Below are positions 23,326 through 31,419 of a stretch of DNA of 63,651 nt, piece by piece. The stretch's first letter is position 1, and each line of letters opens with the position of its first letter. The stretch covers positions 1 through 63,651 of the forward strand of contig JAGAXP010000017.1 in NCBI GenBank assembly GCA_017940955.1, in the 5' to 3' direction. The notes under the pieces were generated by a model, which saw nothing but the letters and a program-made list of their open reading frames with translations, made no database searches and had not been told where the DNA came from. The stretch comes from Oribacterium sp. GTDB taxonomy: Bacteria; Bacillota_A; Clostridia; Lachnospirales; Lachnospiraceae. A program made the translations under genes and the position numbers.

Positions 23326-26262
23326 TTAGACCCGCTCCGTATAGCTCAGCTTGATCCAGCCGTTGCGCTTATCGGCATAGGCTTTCAGCAGTCCCCATCC
23401 GTCCTGCTCGTCCACAATGGTGTAGACGCCGGGCTCGATATAGCCGTAGGATTCGTAAGATGTGGACGGTCCTTTCCGGTAGTTCAGATCGGAGATCTTG
23501 ATGCGCACGAGATAAGGGAAAACTGATTTATTTTCCTTCTTCTCCTCTTCCCCGGTCGCTGTCTTATATGCCGCTGCCGTATATCCAAAGGGATCGGAAG
23601 TGCTGTCCGGGAAGCACCAGAACGTCCAGGTGGATCCGTAGGTGTTCTTTACCACGGTCTTGCCCTGAATATAGGCGCTCCTGTCCTTCACGGATCCCGT
23701 GCTGATGGACTTGATATCGGAGAAGCAGTCGTGTTCATCCACATAAAGCGGGAGCGTCCTGTTTCCGTTCACCAGAACATCCTTCACGCCCGCAAGGATG
23801 GCATCAGACACACTTCCGTTATCCATCCAGTGGGCAGCCCTCGCAAACCACCCGCCGTTTCTCACCCAGTTGTACAGGCCGTCTGCCCCTGTGCCGTACT
23901 TCTTACGACGGGAAGCATTGGTCTCCAGCTGATTGGCCATGAGACTGGCTTCCGCCTTCGCCCCGGCGACCGTACCCTGCTCCTGCTTACACAGGCGGGC
24001 GATCTTTGTAAGCTGCTCATCGGTCAGAGGATACTTCGTGAAGCTGGATGTCTTCGGATACACCTGCTTACCGTCATCATCGAAGGCCACATAGCCGGGA
24101 TTGGCATCCACGCAGAGCTTTGCATTCTCAAGCACTGTAAAGGCTCCGATCTGTGAGGCGGTATCCGCCCAGGATTCCCTTACCCGGTAGTACTTCGTAG
24201 GCTCTGCAGGAGCCGTGACCGTAGTTCCCGGATTCCAGTCCTTCTTCACCTTCGAGCCGATAGTGACGTTGGTCGCTGTGTGGTGGCTTTCGTTCAACAG
24301 GATATCTCCGGGCAGAAGGTAATCCCCACCGGTCAGGTACTTGGAATCGGTCAGTGCCTTGAAGCCTGCTTTCACCAGCGCAGACTTCATGTTGCCTGTA
24401 TAAGAGCCGGTATGCTCCTTCAGTGCCTTAATACCGAGGAGATACCCCGCCGCCGTAATGTTAGCGCACACACCAGCCGAGCAGTCCGCTTCACAGGCCA
24501 CCGTGATCTTGGACGGCTCCCAGCCGACCGCTTTCAGCTGTGAAAGGTAAGTGCGGTTCTGGCTCTGATCGTAGCCGATCTTATCATTGAGCGCCGCATC
24601 GATGGCGAGGGTCGCCAGCTTCAGTGCGACCTTCTGATCCGGATAGCGGAGCACCACAGTCCATGGACGGTTGTACCAGCTTCTCATCTGCCACTCCGTC
24701 CCGGTCTGGTCTCCGGCTGTGCCTCCCTTATAGGCGTTATTCTCGTCATGGCCGGAATTGCTGATATAGTGTGTCCCGGTGGAATTGATATACTTGGCAT
24801 GGGTAGTAGAGAGTGTGACCTTCTCCTCTGCAGCCGGAGCCGGAGGCGTGGTCGCCGCCTTCACATCGTACTGCATCAGATCCCAGCGGCTAATGATGTC
24901 GCAGAGCTTGTCCACATAGGTGAGGCTCGTGGCATAGCCACCGTCCTTGATGATCTGTGTCGCCTTCTTATAGTCCGTGCATCCCTTCAGCCCGGCATAC
25001 CTCTGCTTGCTGCCGTTCATGGCTCCGAGCAGGTAGGCGCTGTGGTCAGCGATGGAATCCTCCACGCATGCGTACTTCCTGAAATCCGCCGTGATGGTCA
25101 CATAGCTGCCATCCGGATTCTGCTCTCCCGTCATCTTGGTGTACACAGACTTGCCGTCCCAGGTGCTTCCGCTCCAGGTGTTTCCGGAGAGGGACTTCTT
25201 CATCCCAAAGCAGTTATTGGCATTCTGTGCAAGCTCCGACTTGCCGTAGCCGGATTCCAGGATGAACTGCGCCAGAGATACGGAAGCCAGGATGCCGGAC
25301 TTCTTCTGGTCAGCAGAAAAGAGAGCTCCGACTTTCTTGATCACATCCGCTTCCGACAGGCGCTTAAGCGCCATTGCCTGCAGGCCGGTCACTTTTTCTT
25401 CTTTGGCTTCTTCTTTGTCTTCTTGAAGAGACACCTTTTTATCGGACTGTGAGACCGCCTTTCCAATCGTGCAATAGGATGCATTCTCCAGATAGATCCA
25501 TCCCGCACCCGACTTCAGCTTGCCCCAGCCATTCTTCACCTGCGTGATGGTAAAGACGCCCTTTCCGGTCTGTCCGACCACCTTGCCGCTCATGGAGCCG
25601 GAGGTGCGGATGTTAAGGTCATCAATGATGACGGTCACAAGGAAAGGTACATCCGGGAACTTGGTGTTCTTGCTAGAAGAACTTCCCGTTGTCACTGCTG
25701 CCGTGCTTCCGGAAGAACTGCCGCCAAGCTGCGCCGTCACCTTAGAGGCAAGGTCACCCATCCTGGCATACATCCAGTTACCGGGACAGCTCTTGTTGGC
25801 AAACCAGCGATGGACAGTCAGGACCATCTCATCGGATTTCGGACTGTAGTTTAAGGTCTTGTCCTTATCTCCCAGCCAGAGCAGCTTCTTCTTTCCGTTC
25901 CTCTTGCAGATATCCACGCAAAGGGTGATCAGCTTCTGATACACCACTTCTCGGAAAGCATACGGCTCCGTGGTATCGGAAGCGCACTCGATGGTAACGG
26001 CCCTCTGGTCGTTTGCATTAGAGGACGAGCACCAGGAGCGGTTCTTCTCCTCCACATACAAGCCGACCCTGCCGTCCTTATCGATGCCGTAGTTGGAGCT
26101 TGCCTGCGTGGAGCTCTTCGCAAACCAGTCTCCCAAGCCCTCCGCTGTGCATTGGCCGACCACACAGTGAGGCGTGATACGGTCGATGCTGTGAGTCCTC
26201 TGTCCGGAATGGTTCGGGGAGAGCTTCTTGTATACCACAAGGCCGCTGTTCGTATATCCCAT
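23326..26262 (-). CDS. multi-enzyme endolysin, 978 aa
   Basis: This is a phage lysis enzyme that cuts host peptidoglycan. The N-terminal domain (about 20-175) is an N-acetylmuramoyl-L-alanine amidase with His32 and the zinc-site HRWFANKSCPG segment. An SH3-like wall-binding domain with DLNIRTSGSM follows. A glucosaminidase domain has SLAQFILESGYGKSELA and NNCFGMK. The next domain has ACEADCSAGV and a later HHTAT, suggesting a Cys-His NlpC/P60 or CHAP-type peptidase. A further region with LTDEQLTKIARLCKQEQG resembles cell-wall hydrolases, and a last SH3-like domain has DLNYRKGPST. Usual endolysins are 250-500 aa, so this is exceptionally large. It is next to holin-type genes. Confidence 0.9.
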   Translation of the reverse strand: MGYTNSGLVVYKKLSPNHSGQRTHSIDRITPHCVVGQCTAEGLGDWFAKSSTQASSNYGIDKDGRVGLYVEEKNRSWCSSSNANDQRAVTIECASDTTEPYAFREVVYQKLITLCVDICKRNGKKKLLWLGDKDKTLNYSPKSDEMVLTVHRWFANKSCPGNWMYARMGDLASKVTAQLGGSSSGSTAAVTTGSSSSKNTKFPDVPFLVTVIIDDLNIRTSGSMSGKVVGQTGKGVFTITQVKNGWGKLKSGAGWIYLENASYCTIGKAVSQSDKKVSLQEDKEEAKEEKVTGLQAMALKRLSEADVIKKVGALFSADQKKSGILASVSLAQFILESGYGKSELAQNANNCFGMKKSLSGNTWSGSTWDGKSVYTKMTGEQNPDGSYVTITADFRKYACVEDSIADHSAYLLGAMNGSKQRYAGLKGCTDYKKATQIIKDGGYATSLTYVDKLCDIISRWDLMQYDVKAATTPPAPAAEEKVTLSTTHAKYINSTGTHYISNSGHDENNAYKGGTAGDQTGTEWQMRSWYNRPWTVVLRYPDQKVALKLATLAIDAALNDKIGYDQSQNRTYLSQLKAVGWEPSKITVACEADCSAGVCANITAAGYLLGIKALKEHTGSYTGNMKSALVKAGFKALTDSKYLTGGDYLLPGDILLNESHHTATNVTIGSKVKKDWNPGTTVTAPAEPTKYYRVRESWADTASQIGAFTVLENAKLCVDANPGYVAFDDDGKQVYPKTSSFTKYPLTDEQLTKIARLCKQEQGTVAGAKAEASLMANQLETNASRRKKYGTGADGLYNWVRNGGWFARAAHWMDNGSVSDAILAGVKDVLVNGNRTLPLYVDEHDCFSDIKSISTGSVKDRSAYIQGKTVVKNTYGSTWTFWCFPDSTSDPFGYTAAAYKTATGEEEKKENKSVFPYLVRIKISDLNYRKGPSTSYESYGYIEPGVYTIVDEQDGWGLLKAYADKRNGWIKLSYTERV

Positions 26263-26365
26263 AAAAATCTCCTTTCTCCCGTGCAGATGACGGGATTTGG
26301 GCGCAAAAAAACACCGGCCGTTTTGGTCGATGCATCGTCTTATTCTCTATCTCTTTTCTACGAGC

Positions 26366-26387
26366 AAAAGGCCCCTTCTTCTGGGCC
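26366..26387 (-). terminator. small hairpin terminator
   Basis: GGCCC and GGGCC arms pair around TTCTTCT, followed by TTTTG on the minus strand. It lies 15 bp after the stop of the interrupted gene at 26402. Confidence 0.6.
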
Positions 26388-26401
26388 TCATGCCGTGCTG
26401 C

Positions 26402-26638
26402 TTACTCATTCAGCAGGTAGCGGTAGGTTCCTTTCGGATTCTCCGTGGTCTGCTCATCATCCAGGAGCCGGAGGGTGGCGTTGAAGCGCCTTTTCAGTTC
26501 CTTTTTGATCTCACGCTGGGCTATCTCCCGGTCTTTCTGGTTGATCCTCTTTGCTTCCCAAGCGTAAGCCTCGATCAGCTCCTCGGTGGTTCAAAGCCTG
26601 TAATCGCAAATCCCTTCTAATCTTGCTATGCTTGCCAT
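26402..26638 (-). pseudogene. small phage gene with an in-frame TGA
   Basis: From ATG at 26638 (GGAGGG about 8 bp upstream) the frame reads MASIARLEGICDYRL, meets TGA at 26593-26591, and then continues open for 62 codons as TTEELIEAYAWEAKRINQKD and on to TAA at 26404-26402. The second part is rich in Lys, Arg and Glu and looks coding. TGA is used as a normal stop in many other genes here, so a recoded genetic code is unlikely; a TGG-to-TGA change is simplest. The product is unknown. It sits between the endolysin and small accessory lysis-region genes. Confidence 0.7.
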
Positions 26639-26652
26639 CTTCATTCCCTCCT

Positions 26653-27033
26653 TCAAAGCCTGATCTTTTTTCCTGTGATGATGTCAACCACCGTGCTGCC
26701 CTCTCCAAAGGCCGCCCTCATCTCGGCCTTCTCTTCTTCGTTCGGTCCCTTGTAGCTTTTGCGGTAGCTCTCCAGGAAGGCGGCGGTCTCGGCTTCCTCT
26801 GCGGCCCGGCTTGCGTCCTCGTCGAAAAGGTTTCTGTAAGCCGTATGGGAAAGGATCTCGCAGCAGTCTTTCGGCATCACCCGGTTGTTGCTCGTCCAGC
26901 GCACCACCCCGTCGGCTCCGAAGAAGATCTCGCCGCCCAACTGCCGCTCTTCCATCTTCCTGATCTCCTGCTTGGCGTTCTTCTTCCAGAACTCGCCCAG
27001 GCTTCCGCTTAATTCTCTTTCAAATCTTGTCAT
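26653..27033 (-). CDS. hypothetical phage protein, 126 aa
   Basis: The protein is hydrophilic, with a predicted helical N-terminus (GEFWKKNAKQEIRKMEERQ) and a C-terminal EGSTVVDIITGKKIRL. I do not recognise a domain. GGAGG precedes the ATG by about 8 bp. It is first after a promoter-like element (27069-27097), and the broken gene at 26402 follows 15 bp later, so the two probably form a separate unit from the late operon. Confidence 0.7.
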   Translation of the reverse strand: MTRFERELSGSLGEFWKKNAKQEIRKMEERQLGGEIFFGADGVVRWTSNNRVMPKDCCEILSHTAYRNLFDEDASRAAEEAETAAFLESYRKSYKGPNEEEKAEMRAAFGEGSTVVDIITGKKIRL

Positions 27034-27068
27034 GGTCTTTGCCCTCCTGCTTTCCTTTTGGTGTGTAC

Positions 27069-27097
27069 ATATTCGCTCTAAAGGGCAGTAATAGCAA
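27069..27097 (-). promoter_or_regulatory. promoter before the gene at 27033
   Basis: TTGCTA (27092-27097) and GAATAT (27069-27074) are 17 bp apart on the minus strand, followed by GTACACACC. It is the same class as the elements before the recombinase operons. Confidence 0.65.
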
Positions 27098-27162
27098 GTT
27101 ATATCTGCGCATATTTAAGGCATAATCTGCACAAATATGAAGGCAAGATTTGAAGCAGAATA

Positions 27163-27564
27163 TCAGCACTTTACAGCGAATTTTCCGCCATCGTACAGGA
27201 TGAAGGAACCGTCCGTTAGATGCAGCCAATCATCTTCGATGCCGGCCACCTCCACCACCGTTCCCTTTTCTGCGATACCGAGCTTATCCGCATCCTTGGA
27301 CGGAGCCTTGCGGATATTCATCTTAGAAGTCAATGTGTACTTCTCTGGCTCGGGAGTCTTTGCAGGTGTTTCAGGTGCGGTCTCTGCCGCAGTATCCGGG
27401 ACAGTATCCTCAGAGCCTGCTATATTGCCCTGGTAGACACACTTGCCATCGCAGAACACCTCTGCGCTTTCGGCATCTGCCAGCTTCTTCGCCGCCGTCA
27501 GGTTTTTCAGTTCCTTCAGATTCTCGCCGTCCTTCACAACGGTATAGGTCTTATTGCTTGCCAT
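27163..27564 (-). CDS. SH3-domain protein of the lysis region, 133 aa
   Basis: A short N-terminal domain (1-45, KTYTVVKDGENLKELKNL) is followed by an acidic Pro/Thr/Ala linker (about 48-75) and a bacterial SH3 domain with SKMNIRKAPSKDADKLG and a WLHLTDGSFI strand. SH3 domains bind cell wall or mediate protein contacts. It lies between the holin and the endolysin region on the same strand, so it may help lysis or be an exported wall-binding protein, though no signal peptide is visible. Confidence 0.75.
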   Translation of the reverse strand: MASNKTYTVVKDGENLKELKNLTAAKKLADAESAEVFCDGKCVYQGNIAGSEDTVPDTAAETAPETPAKTPEPEKYTLTSKMNIRKAPSKDADKLGIAEKGTVVEVAGIEDDWLHLTDGSFILYDGGKFAVKC

Positions 27565-27600
27565 TTACTTCTACCTCCGTTCCCTTAGAAGGCGGGAATG

Positions 27601-27993
27601 TTACTCCCCGGCCTTCATCTGTGCAATCAGTGCCTCGCCCGCGCCGGTAATGATGGCGTTGATGTCCACGTTGGCCGCCTTCAGTACGTCCATTGCGGAT
27701 GCGGACATCTTGGAAAGTGCGCCCTCGATCAGCTTCTTACCAAGCATCTCGATCTCGTCCTTCGTGAGCTTCCCGTCCGCGCTGGCGGCCTTGAGGTCGT
27801 CCACAACGGTCTGCTGCAGTTCCAGGACCGTCTGCTCCGCGGCATTCGTCAGCTCGCCCACCGCCGTGTTGATGGTGGACAGCTTCTGGCTCTTGGTGAT
27901 CTGCATCAGAAGCCATGCGCCAAGCACACCGATCAGGGTGACGGCAAGATTCGCAAGTACGCTCACAACGGTCTCAATGATCACAGTATACAT
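27601..27993 (-). CDS. phage holin, LLH family, 130 aa
   Basis: This is a membrane-pore protein that triggers lysis. A single hydrophobic segment at about residues 5-30 (TVVSVLANLAVTLIGVLGAW) is followed by a long helical, Ala- and Glu-rich cytoplasmic part with VGELTNAAEQTVLELQQTVV, which is the pattern of the LLH holin family. It is two genes away from the endolysin, as expected. A separate terminator lies upstream at 28031-28054. Confidence 0.85.
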   Translation of the reverse strand: MYTVIIETVVSVLANLAVTLIGVLGAWLLMQITKSQKLSTINTAVGELTNAAEQTVLELQQTVVDDLKAASADGKLTKDEIEMLGKKLIEGALSKMSASAMDVLKAANVDINAIITGAGEALIAQMKAGE

Positions 27994-28030
27994 ATCGTTT
28001 CCTTTCTCCGTTTAATGCCCGGCGGCAAAA

Positions 28031-28054
28031 TAAAAACACAGCCGTCCTGCTGTG
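28031..28054 (-). terminator. hairpin terminator upstream of the holin gene
   Basis: CACAGC (28037-28042) and GCTGTG (28049-28054) pair, followed by TTTTTATTTT on the minus strand. It lies between the membrane protein at 28101 and the holin, so it may end or attenuate the late transcript. Confidence 0.7.
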
Positions 28055-28100
28055 CCAATTTCATCTGATCTCGGCAATTATCCTATCTGCCGAACTTCAT

Positions 28101-28523
28101 TCAAATCCTGTGTTCCCGGCTCATCTCCTGATAGAGCCTGCGGATGTATTCCGTGTCTTGGGTGATGATACCATTCGTGATCTGGTTCTCGTCCACATAC
28201 CTCTCGTATTCCTCGGCAACATTCAGGACATTCGTCCACTCATCCGGACTGTGGTTGATCTCGCCCCGGCATTCCCTGGCAAAGGTCAGGATCGTCTGCC
28301 TGTGGTTATTGATCCACATGTCCCGGATCTGCTTTTCTACCTTCTCCAGACGCTTCTCGGTCACTCCGTTCAGCTTCTTGCCAAACCACCCCAGGATGTT
28401 ATCCCAAGGGTTCAGCTTGACCGGCGCGATCTGGATCAGGGAAAAAAGAATGATGAGCAGCACCATTGCCCACCCTGCCAGTTCCCCCGCTGTCAGCTTT
28501 TGCAACACTTCATAGATCGTCAT
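28101..28523 (-). CDS. membrane-anchored phage protein, 140 aa
   Basis: One hydrophobic segment lies at about residues 14-33 (ELAGWAMVLLIILFSLIQIA). A basic amphipathic region follows, then an acidic helical part (NVAEEYERYVDENQ). The layout resembles gp19-like or spanin/holin-accessory proteins near phage lysis genes. I cannot assign a family. It lies between the glycosyltransferase and the holin with short spacing on the late strand. Confidence 0.7.
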   Translation of the reverse strand: MTIYEVLQKLTAGELAGWAMVLLIILFSLIQIAPVKLNPWDNILGWFGKKLNGVTEKRLEKVEKQIRDMWINNHRQTILTFARECRGEINHSPDEWTNVLNVAEEYERYVDENQITNGIITQDTEYIRRLYQEMSREHRI

Positions 28524-28535
28524 TTGCTCCTCCCG

Positions 28536-29513
28536 TTATTCCAGCTCTTCGATGTGCTTGATCCAGTCCTCAAAGGTAAACTGCTCCAGGATCACACCTT
28601 CATTCAACACGCGCCTCTTGGTTCCCGCGATGATGCGGTTCCTCATCTTCGGGTCTACAGACTGGAACAGGAATTTATGCTTCCTGAAATACTCCTGGAA
28701 GCACTTCTCCGTCTCATAGCGGTATTTGGCGTTCATCGGATCGAGCCAGATCTTCTTGTTCAACATGTAGTAGGTGCCGTAGATGAGTACCGTCACATAG
28801 TATTTGGCATCCTCCACCATGCCGCGGTCCATGAAGTCCTTCACCAGCCAGCCATTGGAGTAGATCATACGCGTATAGGTTTTAGGAACATACAGCGGGT
28901 CTTTACGGCAGATGGACCCCTCTCGCCATTTCCACAGATACAGCGGAATCTGGCAGTGCTTCACGTCCTTTGCCACCTTCAGCGCGAGGCAGTTGTATCC
29001 GCTGTCCTCATGGCATTTCACGTCGTGATGCCATACAATGTTGTTGTCCAGAAGGAACTGCCTGCGGTAGACTTTCCCGTGGACGAAAGTGCTGTCCTTC
29101 TTGTGCGGGAAGAAGATGGAGCGCCCGGTCTTCCTGTCCAGCACCTCCTCCATGAAATCGCACACCAATGCGTCGCAGCCCTTGTCGATGAAGGCAAAGA
29201 TCGTGTACAGCGCAAGGTTCGTCAGGAACATATCGTCGGCGTCGCAGAACATGACATAGTCCGCCGTCGCCAAATCGAACAGGCGGCCACGGGTACCCGG
29301 CGGGCCGGAATGATCGAACCGCACATAGCGGATGGGAAAAGGAAAGCTGCCGAGGAACTCCTCTGACAGCTTCGTATCTGATCCATCGTTTCCGATCATG
29401 ACCTCAATATCTTTCAGATGCACGCCCTGCTGGGTTCTGATGCTGTCCAGCAGCGGGCGGATCACATCCTCAGTCTCGTTGTACTGAGGGATAAGCAACT
29501 GTAACTTCATCAT
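28536..29513 (-). CDS. glycosyltransferase family 2, 325 aa
   Basis: This is a GT-A fold nucleotide-sugar transferase. The N-terminus LLIPQYNETEDVIRPLLDS is typical, with IGNDGSDTKLSEEF as the nucleotide-binding Asp region and VMFCDADDM as the DxD metal site. HEDSGYNCLAL fits the acceptor-side acidic region. A double ATG lies at 29513 and 29510, and the second has better spacing from AAAGGAGG. It sits inside the phage late cluster between tail fibre and lysis genes. It could glycosylate tail or fibre proteins or host surface polymers; that is inference. Confidence 0.9.
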   Translation of the reverse strand: MMKLQLLIPQYNETEDVIRPLLDSIRTQQGVHLKDIEVMIGNDGSDTKLSEEFLGSFPFPIRYVRFDHSGPPGTRGRLFDLATADYVMFCDADDMFLTNLALYTIFAFIDKGCDALVCDFMEEVLDRKTGRSIFFPHKKDSTFVHGKVYRRQFLLDNNIVWHHDVKCHEDSGYNCLALKVAKDVKHCQIPLYLWKWREGSICRKDPLYVPKTYTRMIYSNGWLVKDFMDRGMVEDAKYYVTVLIYGTYYMLNKKIWLDPMNAKYRYETEKCFQEYFRKHKFLFQSVDPKMRNRIIAGTKRRVLNEGVILEQFTFEDWIKHIEELE

Positions 29514-29522
29514 GCTCCTCCT

Positions 29523-30431
29523 TTATGATTCCGGATTGATATATTGTGAGATGGCGTTGTAGATGGTCTCCCCTCCATAGCTGGAGAGATAGTCCGCCAG
29601 CGCCGCCGCGAAGCCGGAGCTGGACAAATAGCCCGCGTCATTCATCTCCGAGGACGTCAGGTATCCGGCGTTGGAGAGCCAGTAGCTCATGCCGCTATCC
29701 GACATATACCCGGCGCTGGCAAGATAGTCGTTCAGGCCGTACTGCGTCAGGTATCCTTCGTTGGCAAGATAGTTGCTCAGGTCATACTGCGTCAGGTATC
29801 CTTCGCTGGCAAGATAGTCGCTCAAGCCATACTGCGTCAGGTATCCTTCGTTGGCAAGATAGTCGCTCAGGCCATACTGCGTCAGGTATCCTTCGCTGGC
29901 AAGATAGTCGCTCAGGCCATACTGCGTTATATAACCCTCATTGGAAAGATAATCGCTCAGCGCGGAGCTGGTCATGTATCCCTCATTAGAGAGATATTCG
30001 CTCAGGCCGGAGCTGGTCAGATAGTCCGACAGGATGTCGCTGAGATAGCTTTCCATGTCCGATCTGGTCATATAGCCCGCCAGCGCGTCGCTCAGATCAC
30101 TGCCCATCACATATTCGCTCAGGTAGCTGCCGATTTCCGCCGCGAGGACATATCCGGCGAGCGCGTTGCTCACATAGTCCTGTGTGATATAAGCGTCAAG
30201 GTCCGCGCTGGAGACATAATCGCCAAGGCGGGAATCCAGCCCGGCGGCGGAAACATAGCCGCTCAGATACCCGGCAAGCTCCTCATCCGTCACCAGCCCC
30301 GCTCCGCTAAGGCCGCTTTCCATCAGGGCCTGTAAGGTGATCCGGCTGGTCTCACTCCCATGATTCAGCACAAGGCTGTCATTTGTGTTCGCCGAGGACG
30401 TGCTCGGCAGTTCACTGATTTTTACGCCCAT
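29523..30431 (-). CDS. tail fibre protein with 15-residue repeats, 302 aa
   Basis: The N-terminus (about 1-45, MGVKISELPSTSSANTNDS) is of the kind that attaches to phage structures. From about residue 50 the chain is made of short repeats of the type GYLTQYGLSDYLASE, strongest at about 155-250 where the DNA repeats every 45 bp. Tyr, Leu, Ser and Gly dominate. This fits an extended trimeric fibre or beta-solenoid shaft. The repeat count can change by slippage, which could alter fibre length. It is adjacent to another repeat-built protein. Confidence 0.75.
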   Translation of the reverse strand: MGVKISELPSTSSANTNDSLVLNHGSETSRITLQALMESGLSGAGLVTDEELAGYLSGYVSAAGLDSRLGDYVSSADLDAYITQDYVSNALAGYVLAAEIGSYLSEYVMGSDLSDALAGYMTRSDMESYLSDILSDYLTSSGLSEYLSNEGYMTSSALSDYLSNEGYITQYGLSDYLASEGYLTQYGLSDYLANEGYLTQYGLSDYLASEGYLTQYDLSNYLANEGYLTQYGLNDYLASAGYMSDSGMSYWLSNAGYLTSSEMNDAGYLSSSGFAAALADYLSSYGGETIYNAISQYINPES

Positions 30432-30447
30432 GAAAAATTCCTCCTTC

Positions 30448-31413
30448 TCAACGGTCGATTGTGATCACATCACTGTTTTCCGTAAGCAGCTGTTCTCCGG
30501 CCTGGACTGTGACTGCATCCGGTTCATCTTCTTCAGTATCGATCAGGATCTCATCTCCGTCCTCGGTCAGAAGCGATACGCCGCCCTCGGTCTCGATGCC
30601 TTCACCGCCGCCTGACGGTGTGAACACAGCCGAGGCACGGATCTTGTAGATCGTGCTGCCCCTTTGCAGGAACAGGTAATCCGAATCCAGAAGCGAAGAA
30701 ACGGTCGGAACCTGCGTCAGGTCATCCTGCTTGCAGGCAAGAACCGTGTACAAACCGCCTGATCTGACAGCATTCCTGCTCCCCTGAACCGGGGTCTCAT
30801 CGAACGAGACTGCTTCATGCCCATCATGGAGAGCAGCATAGACACCACCGCTCGTCACTGGGTTTGTGCTGCCCTCGGTCGGGGTTTCGTCAAATGACAA
30901 GGCATCCTGCTTCCTCTGAAGGGCTGTGTGGATACCGCTGCTTTTGACCGGCTTACTGCTGCCGGCCACAGGGGTATCGTCGAATATCAGCGTGTTCTGC
31001 TTCCCCTGCAGGGCTGTGTGGATGCCTCCGCTCTTGACCGGGTTATTGCTGCCGGCCACAGGGGTATCGTCGAATATCAGCGTGTTCTGCTTCCCCTGGA
31101 GGGCTGTGTAGATGCCTCCGCTCTTGACTGGTTTGCTACTTCCCGCCACAGGAGTATCATCGAACGAGAGCGTATTCTGCTTACCTGCAAGTGCGGAATA
31201 GATGCCGCCGCTCTTGACCGGCTTACTGCTCCCGGATACAGGCGCATCGTCAAAGGTCAGCTTATCCTGCTTTCCTGATATCCTGTCAGCGTTGGCCTTC
31301 AGATGCGTGTCAATGATATCGAAGTTACCGTTCAGTACATCAATGTCCACAAGGTCGGTGCCCTCTGGCTTGGTCATCCTGTAATTTGTTGTCCTGGTCG
31401 CCAAACGGATCAC
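30448..31413 (-). CDS. tail fibre or appendage protein with 30-residue repeats, 321 aa
   Basis: After a conserved N-terminal part (MIRLATRTTNYRMTKPEGTD and a DIIDTHLKANADRISGKQD segment), seven or so copies of a 30-residue unit follow, each with the pattern GKQ..L.FDDTPV.GS..PVKSGGIY.AL. The DNA repeat is 90 bp and several copies are nearly identical at 30940-31130. The C-terminus (about 245-321) is unique and acidic. Such repeats form fibre shafts in phage tail proteins. It lies between the repeat protein at 29523 and the Ig-like protein at 31420. Confidence 0.78.
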   Translation of the reverse strand: MIRLATRTTNYRMTKPEGTDLVDIDVLNGNFDIIDTHLKANADRISGKQDKLTFDDAPVSGSSKPVKSGGIYSALAGKQNTLSFDDTPVAGSSKPVKSGGIYTALQGKQNTLIFDDTPVAGSNNPVKSGGIHTALQGKQNTLIFDDTPVAGSSKPVKSSGIHTALQRKQDALSFDETPTEGSTNPVTSGGVYAALHDGHEAVSFDETPVQGSRNAVRSGGLYTVLACKQDDLTQVPTVSSLLDSDYLFLQRGSTIYKIRASAVFTPSGGGEGIETEGGVSLLTEDGDEILIDTEEDEPDAVTVQAGEQLLTENSDVITIDR

Positions 31414-31419
31414 CTCCTT

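Noticed and set aside
26402..26638. TGA considered as selenocysteine or a recoded Trp codon
   Set aside because: No selenoprotein context or hairpin stands out, and TGA ends many other genes in the window.
30940..31130. Regular repeats considered as a CRISPR array
   Set aside because: The 90-bp units are in frame, encode a continuous 30-residue repeat and have no unique spacers.
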